Positions 8,264-16,368 of a stretch of DNA of 64,000 nt are shown here, piece after piece. The DNA is from Helicobacter typhlonius (GTDB lineage Bacteria; Campylobacterota; Campylobacteria; Campylobacterales; Helicobacteraceae). The notes under the pieces are model-generated. The model made no database searches. It saw only the letters and a list, made by a program, of their open reading frames with translations, and had not been told where the DNA came from. Location of the stretch: positions 310,001 to 374,000 of the forward strand of contig NZ_LN907858.1 in NCBI RefSeq assembly GCF_001460635.1. The letters are read 5' to 3'. The first letter of the stretch is position 1, and every line of letters begins with the position of its first letter. The position numbers and the translations under genes are program-made.

Positions 8264-9469
8264 ATGAATACAGATTTCAATGCAGATTATGTTGATATAC
8301 AAGAAGTGCAACCAAAGCATAACGATACGCTTGATAGACCAGAACATAATGTAAGAATTACCACTATCGGCGTGGGCGGCGGTGGCTCACATATGATAAC
8401 TCACCTCTCAAATACAAACCCACATCACGCGGTAAATCTTGTCGCAGCAAACACAGATAAACAGGATTTATATACGACAAAGGCTCAAGTGAAAATGGTG
8501 CTAGGCGAGAAACTTACAGGCGGTTGGGGCGCAGGTATGCGACCAGAAGTAGGTGAGAAAGCAGCATTAGAGACTTATGAGGAGCTAAAACTTGCAATTA
8601 ATGGCTCACAAATCGCATTTGTATGTGCCGGACTTGGCGGTGGCACAGGCACAGGCGCGGCACCGGTAGTAGCAAAGGCTGCAAGAGAAACGGGTGCGCT
8701 CACAATCGCTGTTGTAACTAAGCCCTTTAAATCCGAGGGCAACAAACGCGCAAAATTTGCAGAGGAGGGCTTAAAGAAGCTTAAGGCAGAGAGTGATTGT
8801 ATAATTGTGATTCCAAATGAGCGGTTGCTTTCTATTATTCCGCCAAATCTTGGCTATAAGGATTCGATGCGTATCGTTGATGATGTGTTGGCTCGTGCAG
8901 TAAATGGTATGTCAAACATCATCTTAAGGGGTGCTAACGAGGGTATGAATATGGATTTTGCCGATACACGCACCGTTTTAAGCTATGGTGGTCTAGCACT
9001 TATGGGGATTGGCGAAGCTAAGGGTGATGAGGCAGCAATAGAGGCAGTGCGCAGAGCCATAGAATCCCCACTGCTTGATAATGTCGATATCAATGGCGCA
9101 AAGGGTGTGCTTGTGTGCTTTGAGATTAATGAAGATTATCCTATGAGTGCCACAGATAAGGCTATGGAGCTTATCCACAGGGCTGCCGATGAGGACGCGG
9201 ATATTTTTTGGGGAGTTTATATAGATGAGAATGCAGAGATAGATTCTGTGCGTGTAACGGTGATAGCTACGGGTTTTGAGCGAGAGATTATTGCTAATAA
9301 TGAGAATCCACAACAGCCTCAAATGACGCAAGAACAGGTTATGCAAAAGCAAGCTATACAGAAGCTTAATGATAATTTTCGAGCAATATCACCTTCTTTC
9401 AAAGAACAGAATGGATTGCTTGATTATGAACTTGATGTCCCCACATATTTGCGTGCAGGACGAGACTAG
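8264..9469 (+). CDS. ftsZ: Cell division GTPase FtsZ
   Basis: Tubulin-like GTPase that forms the septal Z ring. The 401-residue protein has an N-terminal extension of ~30 residues, then GVGGGGSHMI, and the tubulin signature GLGGGTGTGAAP (about residues 127-138). The C-terminus ends in a linker and the peptide YELDVPTYLRAGRD, matching the conserved FtsZ tail (D-x-P-x-[FY]-[LI]-R) that binds FtsA. A strong Shine-Dalgarno TAGGAGG precedes the ATG. Last gene of the PpiD-like/ftsA/ftsZ unit. Confidence 0.98.
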   Translation: MNTDFNADYVDIQEVQPKHNDTLDRPEHNVRITTIGVGGGGSHMITHLSNTNPHHAVNLVAANTDKQDLYTTKAQVKMVLGEKLTGGWGAGMRPEVGEKAALETYEELKLAINGSQIAFVCAGLGGGTGTGAAPVVAKAARETGALTIAVVTKPFKSEGNKRAKFAEEGLKKLKAESDCIIVIPNERLLSIIPPNLGYKDSMRIVDDVLARAVNGMSNIILRGANEGMNMDFADTRTVLSYGGLALMGIGEAKGDEAAIEAVRRAIESPLLDNVDINGAKGVLVCFEINEDYPMSATDKAMELIHRAADEDADIFWGVYIDENAEIDSVRVTVIATGFEREIIANNENPQQPQMTQEQVMQKQAIQKLNDNFRAISPSFKEQNGLLDYELDVPTYLRAGRD

Positions 9470-9478
9470 ATTCTGTTA

Positions 9479-9500
9479 AGCCCTAATTGCGCTTAGGGCT
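9479..9500. terminator. Hairpin after ftsZ
   Basis: AGCCCTAA and TTAGGGCT form a perfect 8-bp stem around a 6-base loop, ten bases after the ftsZ stop. No T run follows on either strand, so it may be a weak or Rho-assisted terminator or an RNA 3'-end stabiliser. Confidence 0.45.
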
Positions 9501-9635
9501 ATGGCGCAAAGCCACCACAAAAATTTTCAATTTTCTATCATTTTCTTAACAATATGTTTTTTGCCAAAAACTCTAAACATTACAGCGCGTGAATATTCTA
9601 AATTTTGTAAAATAATCTTAAAGTAAGTGTAGAAG

Positions 9636-9712
9636 TGGCGTGCTCGGAGGGATTCAAACCCCCGACCTACAGGACCGCAACCTGTTGCTCTATTCAGCTG
9701 AGCTACGAGCAC
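9636..9712 (-). tRNA. tRNA-Arg (anticodon GCG)
   Basis: Read on the minus strand this is a full cloverleaf: acceptor GTGCTCG/CGAGCAC, D-arm GCTC...GAGC with A20 (an arginine identity base), anticodon stem ACAGG/CCTGT with loop TTGCGGT, T-arm GGGGG/CCCTC with loop TTTGAAT, discriminator G and encoded CCA at 9636-9638. Anticodon GCG reads CGC/CGU arginine codons. Most bacteria use ACG (edited to ICG) for this box, so the unedited GCG form is noteworthy. It lies opposite in direction to ftsZ and rpsU. Confidence 0.94.
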
Positions 9713-9802
9713 AAATGTGAAGTAAGCTTGGTATTTTAGCGAAATTTTCTTAAAACTCACTTTATATAATGCAGTTTTAAGGATAATTAAACAAAACTCG
9801 CG

Positions 9803-9808
9803 TATAAT
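9803..9808 (+). promoter_or_regulatory. -10 box for rpsU
   Basis: A perfect TATAAT in the context CGCGTATAATGCC, 36 bases before the rpsU ATG. Helicobacter sigma-80 promoters commonly show a strong -10 and a weak -35, as here. Confidence 0.6.
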
Positions 9809-9844
9809 GCCGCTTTCAAATTTTACAAGAAAGTAGGTGAGACT

Positions 9845-10057
9845 ATGCCGGGTATCAAAGTGAAAGAAAGCGAATCTTTTGAAGAAGCGTATAGGAAGTT
9901 CAAAAAACAAACCGACCGCAACCTTGTTGTAACCGAGCTTCGCGCACGAAGATTTTTTGAATCTAAAACTGAAAAGCGCAAAAAACAAAAAATTAATGCA
10001 AAGAAAAAAATGCTTAAGCGACTCTATATGCTCCGCCGTTACGAGTCTAAACTCTAA
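9845..10057 (+). CDS. rpsU: 30S ribosomal protein S21
   Basis: Small basic subunit protein (70 residues) that helps mRNA pairing with 16S rRNA at initiation. The start [20 protein letters not shown] and the Arg/Lys-rich helical tail match S21 at its usual length. Translation starts at the ATG after TAGGTGAGACT. A TATAAT lies upstream and an imperfect hairpin downstream, so it is probably monocistronic. Confidence 0.97.
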   Translation: MPGIKVKESESFEEAYRKFKKQTDRNLVVTELRARRFFESKTEKRKKQKINAKKKMLKRLYMLRRYESKL

Positions 10058-10065
10058 TGTGTTAT

Positions 10066-10105
10066 CTAACTCTTCTTCTCTCTTAGAGAGTGAGGAGAGA
10101 GTTAG
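10066..10105 (+). terminator. Probable rpsU terminator hairpin
   Basis: CTAACTCT at 10066 pairs with AGAGTTAG ending at 10105, with an imperfect C/T-rich against G/A-rich inner stem. It is followed by TCTTACTTCCTTATT, a T-rich but broken tail. Confidence 0.5.
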
Positions 10106-10148
10106 TCTTACTTCCTTATTATCCTCATATACAAAAATGGAGTGAGAG

Positions 10149-10892
10149 ATGAATGAATCTAATCTTATCCAAATCACACATTTAAGCAAAACTTATACTC
10201 ATATAAATGCTTTGAATGATGTGAATCTAAGCATTCCTCAAGGCAAAATCGTTGGTTTGCTTGGACCAAATGGCAGTGGTAAAAGCACTTTGATTAAGAT
10301 TCTCGTAGGGCTTTTGCGTCAATATCAAGGTGAAGTTTTACTTGATGGACATAAACCAAGCCTCTATACCAAAGAAATCACTGCATATTTGCCCGATAGA
10401 AATATCTTAAATCCTAGAATGAATGCGGCTCAATGTATGAGATATTTTGTAGATTTTTTTGCTGATTTTGATGAAAATAAGGCAAGGCAAATGTGTGAGA
10501 TTTTGCATATTCCTTTAGAATCTTCTATTAAAAGCCTCTCCAAAGGGAATATTGAAAAATTACATTTAATCCTTGCCCTTGCGCGTCAAGCAAAGCTTTA
10601 TATTCTTGATGAGCCTATTGCCGGAGTTGATCCTTACTCAAGAGAAAGAGTTTTTGAGCTGATTAAAAAGTATGTTCCAAAGCATTCAAGTGTGATTCTC
10701 GCTACGCATCTTGTCAATGATGTGCAACCTATTTTAGATGATGTGATATTTTTGTATCAAGGGCGTGTGTTACACTATGAAAGTGTGGAATCGCTCACAG
10801 ATAAATATGAAAATCTTCAAGCGGCATTTAAAGCTGAAGTATCGCGCTTAGATACTTTTGCAGGAGATTTTATAAATGGAGAGGGCAAATGA
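10149..10892 (+). CDS. ABC transporter ATP-binding protein
   Basis: 247-residue ATPase subunit of an ABC-2-type exporter. Walker A GPNGSGKST at residues 39-47, Walker B/D-loop LYILDEPIAGVDP near 153, switch His in ATHLVND. The signature is degenerate (LSKGNIEKL instead of LSGGQ), which is common in this exporter class. Good Shine-Dalgarno GGAGTGAG. The stop overlaps the next gene's ATG (ATGA), so ATPase and permease are coupled. Substrate unknown; the shared unit with an EptA-like lipid A modifier hints at an envelope role (inference). Confidence 0.88.
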   Translation: MNESNLIQITHLSKTYTHINALNDVNLSIPQGKIVGLLGPNGSGKSTLIKILVGLLRQYQGEVLLDGHKPSLYTKEITAYLPDRNILNPRMNAAQCMRYFVDFFADFDENKARQMCEILHIPLESSIKSLSKGNIEKLHLILALARQAKLYILDEPIAGVDPYSRERVFELIKKYVPKHSSVILATHLVNDVQPILDDVIFLYQGRVLHYESVESLTDKYENLQAAFKAEVSRLDTFAGDFINGEGK

Positions 10893-11581
10893 AAGGATTT
10901 TTCACATTTTTTAAATATGAATTTTTATCAAGCGCTATGCCTCTTGCCTTTACTTATGGGATGGGAACACTTGCCCTATTGTTACTAAGAGTTCCTGATA
11001 TATCTTTTTCAAGCGAATGGGTTTTTTATGAAGGTATCATAAGAGTATTGCTTAATACTCTTATGATGGGTAGTTTTATAGCTTTTGGTATATTGCTTAT
11101 AGTGCGTGCATTTCAGAGCTTTTGGGTAGAGATTTTTGGAAGTAGGGGATATTTGACACTCACCTTGCCTCTAAGTCTTGATACTATTTTGCTCTCTAAG
11201 ATTATCACTCTTGCCTTTTGGGCGGTAATTGGGACTTATTGTGCCTCTGTATTTTATAACTTAGAATTTTTTGTAGAAATCTTATTGAATATAGACATAC
11301 AAAATGCCCTGATAATATTTTTTGATACATTGATTATAATATTATTTTATATAACACTTATACTCTTTATTACTGCTTTGCTTAACGCCCTCAAAGTGCG
11401 CACTTTTGTGTTATTTAAAGGCTTTGGCATTGCGCTTGTTATTCATCTTTTATGGATTCCATTTACACTTGTATATGTAATGCGATATGATAGTTTTTTA
11501 AGTATAGACACATTATTTCTTTCCATTGTATTTTACTTTGTTGCGCGTTATTTGATTATGTATAAACTGGAACTTGAATGA
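10889..11581 (+). CDS. ABC-2-type transporter permease
   Basis: 230-residue membrane protein with about six hydrophobic segments and no soluble domain, directly coupled (ATGA overlap) to the ATPase before it and to the EptA-like gene after it. It most likely forms the membrane part of a simple two-gene exporter. No family-specific motif that would identify the cargo is visible. Confidence 0.75.
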   Translation: MKGFFTFFKYEFLSSAMPLAFTYGMGTLALLLLRVPDISFSSEWVFYEGIIRVLLNTLMMGSFIAFGILLIVRAFQSFWVEIFGSRGYLTLTLPLSLDTILLSKIITLAFWAVIGTYCASVFYNLEFFVEILLNIDIQNALIIFFDTLIIILFYITLILFITALLNALKVRTFVLFKGFGIALVIHLLWIPFTLVYVMRYDSFLSIDTLFLSIVFYFVARYLIMYKLELE

Positions 11582-13464
11582 AGCTTTTTGCGAATGCTAC
11601 ACTTTTTAGAATCTATATCATTTTATTGTTTTTAAATACAATTATTCTCTTTGGTTCGCAGTATTTTGTTTATACGAAGCATTGGGATTTGTATTGGTTT
11701 AGTTCATTTTTTTATCGTGAATTATTGCTGTGTGTGAGCTATTTTTTGGCTTTTTGGCTTTTTTCTTTGCTCCCTCAAAGGCTTGGTAAAGTCTTATCTT
11801 GGATTATTTTTGCTCTAAGTGTGCTCTGTTTTATCATTGATATATTTTTGCTTTATACTTTTGATACAAACCTCAATTCTTATCTTGTCATTGTTGCCCT
11901 AGAGACAAATCCGCAAGAGAGTGTGGATTTTTTGCGCAATTATATCACCCTCCCACTATGTGGTATTTATGTGCTTTTTGCTCTTGCGTGTTTTATTTTA
12001 TGGCGTAAAATCACACCTTTTATCCCTTCACACAAGGTAATGAATAGAATCTATATCGCACTTGGCATAAGCATAGCGATTTTAGTAACGATGATTCTCA
12101 CTCATACGAAGCCACTCAATGAAGATTGGTCAGATATGCTTTATAATTACACAAAGCAAACCTACCGCGCGATTGAAAACACGCGAGGATTCATAGAAGA
12201 ATACAAAAAGCTTAATGCTAAATTTGATGAACTCTCCACCACTTTAAAAGTCAAACCTACACAAAATCCTATTGATAACATAGTGCTTGTCATTGGAGAA
12301 TCTACTCAAAGAGGCAAATTAAGCCTTTATGGCTATCCATTACCTACTACACCACTTTTAGAGAATCTTAAAACTTCTAAACCAAACAATCTTTTTGTCT
12401 TTAGTGATGTCATCTCTCCTCACGCCCAAACACACGAATCTCTTTCCCTCTCCCTTAGCTTTGCTAATCAAGATTCACAAGGTATCTCTACCCTTAAGCC
12501 TTCATCTAAAAAGCGCTCTGTAAAGCCTACAATCAAGCAATGGTATGAATACTTAAATATTATTGATGCTTTTAAGCTAGGAGGTTATCACACTATTGCT
12601 ATTTCAAATCAAGAGCCAGTTAGTCTTTTTGGCAACGCAGCTGCTACGATTTTAAAACGCGCTGATGAAGTAAGCTTTGTCAATGTCAATGACAAAATGA
12701 GCACGACAAAATTTGATGAAAGCATTTTAGAGATTCTTAAAAACGAGCAGCTAGAGCAAGAAGAAGTAGGGCAAGAAGGTTTGCAACAAGGTGCAGATGA
12801 AAATACAGAGCAAAAATTAGAATCTAGCCTAACTCACACAAAGCCTACATTCTATGCCCTGCACTTAATGGGCAATCACGCCAAGTATTATAACCGCTAT
12901 CCAACCAACTTCGCACATTTTGCGTCTAAAGATATGCTTTGTCAAGAGGATAATTCACCTCAAAAAGGTGCAAATATAGAGGAAAATATGCACTATGATA
13001 ATGCCACCCTCTATGGCGATTTTGTCTTAAGTGAGATTATTAAGCGATTTGAATCCAGTGATAGCATAGTGATTTATTTTAGCGACCACGGAGAAGAAAT
13101 TTATGATTTTAGAAATTTCATTGGGCATTCAGATTCTAAAATTTCGCGCTTTATGGTAGAGATTCCTTTTATTATTTATGTAAGTGATACTTTTATGCAA
13201 AAACATCCATATCTTTATAAAAGAATAAAAAGAGCCCAACATCAAAAATATATGAATGATGATTTAATGCACACACTGCTTGATATTGCAGGTATTAAGA
13301 TGAAAGGCTATGAGGCAAAAAGGAGTATTTTGAGCGAGGATAAATCTTTTTTAAATGCGCGAGTGCGTATTGTGGGTGAAAAAAAGGGTGCAAGAGGTTA
13401 TGATAAAGAATTAAAAACACAAGAAAGCTATATCCAGCAAGGCTTATGCCAAAAGAAAGAATAA
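11578..13464 (+). CDS. EptA-like phosphoethanolamine transferase
   Basis: Inner-membrane enzyme that transfers phosphoethanolamine from phosphatidylethanolamine to lipid A or core on the periplasmic side, lowering negative charge and cationic peptide binding. The 628-residue protein has five N-terminal membrane helices (to about residue 175), then an alkaline-phosphatase-fold domain with the nucleophile motif GEST (Thr243), a HLMGNHAKYYNRYP segment and the metal-binding SDHGEEIYD. A long Glu/Gln-rich insertion lies near residue 400. Third gene of an ATGA-coupled operon with an ABC transporter. A C-terminal relic of a second copy lies at 34379-34618. The acceptor could also be another glycan. 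Confidence 0.85.
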   Translation: MKLFANATLFRIYIILLFLNTIILFGSQYFVYTKHWDLYWFSSFFYRELLLCVSYFLAFWLFSLLPQRLGKVLSWIIFALSVLCFIIDIFLLYTFDTNLNSYLVIVALETNPQESVDFLRNYITLPLCGIYVLFALACFILWRKITPFIPSHKVMNRIYIALGISIAILVTMILTHTKPLNEDWSDMLYNYTKQTYRAIENTRGFIEEYKKLNAKFDELSTTLKVKPTQNPIDNIVLVIGESTQRGKLSLYGYPLPTTPLLENLKTSKPNNLFVFSDVISPHAQTHESLSLSLSFANQDSQGISTLKPSSKKRSVKPTIKQWYEYLNIIDAFKLGGYHTIAISNQEPVSLFGNAAATILKRADEVSFVNVNDKMSTTKFDESILEILKNEQLEQEEVGQEGLQQGADENTEQKLESSLTHTKPTFYALHLMGNHAKYYNRYPTNFAHFASKDMLCQEDNSPQKGANIEENMHYDNATLYGDFVLSEIIKRFESSDSIVIYFSDHGEEIYDFRNFIGHSDSKISRFMVEIPFIIYVSDTFMQKHPYLYKRIKRAQHQKYMNDDLMHTLLDIAGIKMKGYEAKRSILSEDKSFLNARVRIVGEKKGARGYDKELKTQESYIQQGLCQKKE

Positions 13465-13504
13465 TGTAGCTTGAATGCTTTTAAAGAATCTAGAAATTAT
13501 AGAG

Positions 13505-14260
13505 TTATTTAATTTCTATGCCCCTCTCACAATAGCGACTTTTATTTGCTAGAGTTTGTAAGTAGATATTATGATTAGATTCTAACATCGTGCGGGAGTT
13601 TTCAGGGTGATAGAGATGATAGGCAATTCCTGCAAATTTTAATCGCCTCATCTCTCCACCATTAAACAAAAATCTCGCCACAAATTCAGAATCTTCCCTC
13701 CCCCAGCCAATAAATGCTTCATTAAAGCCATTAATACTTACACAATCAGTCTTAAAAAAGCTCATATTGCACCCGCGAATGCCTTTGATAAAGTCTTTTT
13801 TGTCAAAAAATGATGAGGTAATTTTGGAAGTATTAAAAATAAATGACGAGAGTAAAACACATCGTTTTGCTTTGAATCCACCTTGTTTAAAGGCTAAGCT
13901 AAAGGCGTCTTTTGTGTTAGATTGCATAATATTTTGCGTAGTGCTTTCATTTAAAATCACACGAGAGCCTTGCAAAAATACACCTTTTTTTGCAAAGTGT
14001 AGATGTTCTTTTATAAAATGAGAATCTAAAATCATATCGCCATCAATGATAATAATATATTCTCCATTTGCCGCATTTATGGCACGATTACGAATCTCAC
14101 TTAAGCGAAAGCCTTTATCCATCTGCCAAATATGCCTTAAAGGACAAGGAAAGTCTTTTGCATAAGATTCTATTAATTCTTTTGTATCCTCTGTGCTGCC
14201 ATCATCGGCAATAAGCACTTCACTTGGCAAAAGCGCAAGATTTTTTACAGAATCTAGCAC
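13505..14260 (-). CDS. Family 2 glycosyltransferase, second half of a phase-variable tandem enzyme
   Basis: GT2 fold with nucleotide-sugar motif ADDGSTEDT, the metal motif IIDGDMILD and the acceptor-side motif GWGREDSEF typical of galactosaminyl/galactosyltransferases. The only conventional in-frame start is a GTG at 14260, but that removes the first beta strand: the frame stays open upstream and encodes SLIITTYNQKERLALV up to about 14305, exactly the expected GT2 N-terminus. Just upstream lies the C8 tract of the preceding glycosyltransferase. With nine (or six) C the two would be one protein of about 530 residues. As read, this half probably lacks a proper start (OFF). Convergent with the EptA-like gene. 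Confidence 0.75.
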   Translation of the reverse strand: MLDSVKNLALLPSEVLIADDGSTEDTKELIESYAKDFPCPLRHIWQMDKGFRLSEIRNRAINAANGEYIIIIDGDMILDSHFIKEHLHFAKKGVFLQGSRVILNESTTQNIMQSNTKDAFSLAFKQGGFKAKRCVLLSSFIFNTSKITSSFFDKKDFIKGIRGCNMSFFKTDCVSINGFNEAFIGWGREDSEFVARFLFNGGEMRRLKFAGIAYHLYHPENSRTMLESNHNIYLQTLANKSRYCERGIEIK

Positions 14261-14265
14261 TAAAG

Positions 14266-15069
14266 CTAGTCTTTCTTTTTGATTATAAGTAGTGATGATA
14301 AGCGAACATACTCGGGGGGGGTCGTGTTTTGAAGCTCATAAAGCTTCATATATTTAAAAAAAGTGCCTAATCCATTGCAAGTAGCAATCACAAAACCTTT
14401 GTATCCATAAAAAATGCCTTTTTTGAAAAAATAATCTCTAAAAAATGTCCAAATTCCGTGCGTGATTGCTTTCAATGGACTTGATTTTTTATGTTTATTT
14501 TGCTCTGCCCAAAGGCTTGAGTATCGTTGGAGTTTTTCAAGGAGATGAGCGATATTATCATAGGCGTAATGTTTTATTCCGCTTGAGAGCTTGAGTGTAT
14601 GCGCATTTTTGGGGATTATCACACTCTCGTGAACAAAATTGTCATTAAAGCGCGTGAAAGTTTTATTAAAAAGTCGCCAAACATAGTCTGGATACCACCC
14701 ACACGCCTTTATCCACTCTCCATTATAGAGATTTTTACGCGGCAGGGCATAAATCGTGTGAGAATTGAGCTCTAAAGATTCTATAAGCGCAAGTGTGCTT
14801 AACTCAAGCACCTCATCAGAATCAATACTCAAAATCCAATCGTGCTTCGCATAGCTTATCGCTAAGTTTTTCAAAGCACCAAAGCCGATAAATTCACTCT
14901 CAAAAATCCGCACATTAGAGAAGTTGCGTGCTATTTCCAAAGTTTTATCAGTGCTACCATTATCAAGCAAGATAATCTCATCAAAATTTTTTAAAGACTC
15001 TAAGCATTCTTTTATGGTGTCTTGTGCATTTTTCACTAAGATTGTTACGCTTATGGGAAGTGTATCCAT
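14266..15069 (-). CDS. Family 2 glycosyltransferase (WaaE/LgtF-like), first half of phase-variable tandem
   Basis: Cytoplasmic LPS-core-type glycosyltransferase: ILVKNAQDT at the N-terminus, LLDNGSTDKT, and the DxD-like SIDSDEV, then the WaaE-type segment CGWYPDYVWRLFNK. I start at the ATG at 15067-15069 (GAGAGAG upstream), giving 267 residues; an ATG 36 bases earlier has no ribosome site. The C-terminus (TTPPEYVRLSSLLIIKKKD) is read through a C8 tract at 14314-14321; the residues after the tract look like out-of-frame translation of the next GT2 domain, so slippage decides whether this ends here or continues into the second transferase. Confidence 0.82.
   Translation of the reverse strand: MDTLPISVTILVKNAQDTIKECLESLKNFDEIILLDNGSTDKTLEIARNFSNVRIFESEFIGFGALKNLAISYAKHDWILSIDSDEVLELSTLALIESLELNSHTIYALPRKNLYNGEWIKACGWYPDYVWRLFNKTFTRFNDNFVHESVIIPKNAHTLKLSSGIKHYAYDNIAHLLEKLQRYSSLWAEQNKHKKSSPLKAITHGIWTFFRDYFFKKGIFYGYKGFVIATCNGLGTFFKYMKLYELQNTTPPEYVRLSSLLIIKKKD
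14314..14321. repeat. Homopolymer C8 (coding strand) joining two glycosyltransferases
   Basis: Eight G on the plus strand, eight C in the sense strand of the minus-strand genes. Adding one C (or removing two) fuses the upstream glycosyltransferase in frame to the downstream one; seven C leads to a stop ten codons later. Confidence 0.85.
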
Positions 15070-15263
15070 TCTCTCTCTTTGTGTGGATTTAGGTTTAAAG
15101 CTCATAGTGCGCTATTGTAGCACATTTTATGTTTTTTGTCATTTTGTCTATTTAAGATGATAACAAGTATAAAAACATAAAACATTTCTCAAGCCATTAA
15201 GCGATGAGGAGTATGATAGACTGCAAGGTTTATGAGTTTAGAATCTGCAAAAAGGAGCAACAA

Positions 15264-16007
15264 ATGAGTAAGCAACTATGGGATAAAAAGGCGCAGACTT
15301 TTCCGCGCTTTAAAAAAGATACGCAGGATACTTTAGAAATTTTAGATTTTTTTCGCGCCCAAAATGTGGTATTCAAAGATAAAAATTTGCTAGATATAGG
15401 CGCAGGAAATGGGCGATTTGCCTTGCAACTTGCTTTTGAAGCAAGGCACATTTATGCCACAGATATTTCCCAAACAATGCTTTCACATCTGCAAGAAGAC
15501 GCAAGAGATTTGGGATTAGATAATATCACCACATTTGTAAGCTCGTGGGAAGAGTTTGACATAAAATCTTTGGGAGAGATTGAGCTTGCCTTTGCTTCAA
15601 TGACACCCGCACTCAATAATCTTGCAGGATTCAAAAAGGCTTTAGGTGCAGGTAAAGAGGGGCTGTGCTATATAGGTTGGGGCAGAGTGAGAAAAAGCGC
15701 GTTTTTAGATGAGATTTTTGCAGCACATAATATTAAGGTTGAACTTCCTGTGGGGTTGCCTCAAGTGTTAGAATGGCTCAAAGAGCTAGGATATAAAGAG
15801 CCTATATATTGCTATAAAGAGGCGGGATATACCTATAAATCAGACATACAAAAAGCTATAAACGACATAAAATGGCATATTTGCATACATCAAGGTGAGC
15901 CAGATGAAGAGAAAATCAAAGCCTATGTGGATAAAAAGCAAGTTAATGGATATGTGAGCTATGAGCAAAAACGTGAAGTAGGGATTTGCTTTATCCCACG
16001 CGTTTAA
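15264..16007 (+). CDS. Class I SAM-dependent methyltransferase
   Basis: 247-residue Rossmann-fold methyltransferase: LLDIGAGNGRFALQLA is motif I, IYATDIS motif II, and LAFASMTPAL occupies motif IV. The start is the ATG at 15264 preceded by AAAAAGGAG; an upstream in-frame ATG lacks a ribosome site. The substrate is not evident; proteins of this type often methylate small molecules or quinone/cofactor precursors. It is divergent from the glycosyltransferase pair. Confidence 0.8.
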   Translation: MSKQLWDKKAQTFPRFKKDTQDTLEILDFFRAQNVVFKDKNLLDIGAGNGRFALQLAFEARHIYATDISQTMLSHLQEDARDLGLDNITTFVSSWEEFDIKSLGEIELAFASMTPALNNLAGFKKALGAGKEGLCYIGWGRVRKSAFLDEIFAAHNIKVELPVGLPQVLEWLKELGYKEPIYCYKEAGYTYKSDIQKAINDIKWHICIHQGEPDEEKIKAYVDKKQVNGYVSYEQKREVGICFIPRV

Positions 16008-16049
16008 GCATATATATTAGGCGATGACTTAAATGAAGTAAGGGCAAAA

Positions 16050-16223
16050 ATGAGAAAAAAGATATTTTTCTTTGCAGTGTATTTGCGCTTTTTGTGTGTT
16101 TGTATCATTGCTTTGAGGCTTGGGCGATTTGATATTGCATATAGCAATATGCTTGCCCTTGTGAGAGAATATTTTGAGAGTTCAAGCAAAAGTATAGATT
16201 CTATGCTTTTTGTAGAGGAGTGA
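16050..16223 (+). CDS. Small putative membrane protein
   Basis: A 57-codon ORF, in the same frame as the methyltransferase stop 42 bases earlier. It begins MRKKIFFFAVYLRFLCVC: a basic start followed by one hydrophobic helix, then a short polar tail. AAGTAAGGGC lies at Shine-Dalgarno distance. The end of the ORF overlaps a short hairpin (AAGTATAGA / TCTATGCTT). I recognise no family; it could be a real small membrane protein or a decayed end of the upstream gene. Confidence 0.35.
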   Translation: MRKKIFFFAVYLRFLCVCIIALRLGRFDIAYSNMLALVREYFESSSKSIDSMLFVEE

Positions 16224-16368
16224 CTAAGATAAGGAGCATAGAAAAGGAGCTAGAAAAGCCAAGCAAGGAATACACGATGAGTGTAACGCATTGTTCTCCT
16301 TTATGTAAAATGTGATTAGTAAAGTTATGTTACTATCACAACCTAACTTTATAAAGAAGGAGAAAATA

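Noticed and set aside
9527-10189. Minus-strand ORF of 220 codons
   Set aside because: It spans tRNA-Arg and is antisense to rpsU; the VAQLNRATGCGPVGRGFESL-like segment is the usual artefact of translating a tRNA gene.
13505-15105. Treating the two GT2 genes as simple independent neighbours
   Set aside because: The downstream gene would lack its first beta strand, which is encoded in the open frame reaching back to the C8 tract; a slippage-controlled fusion explains both.
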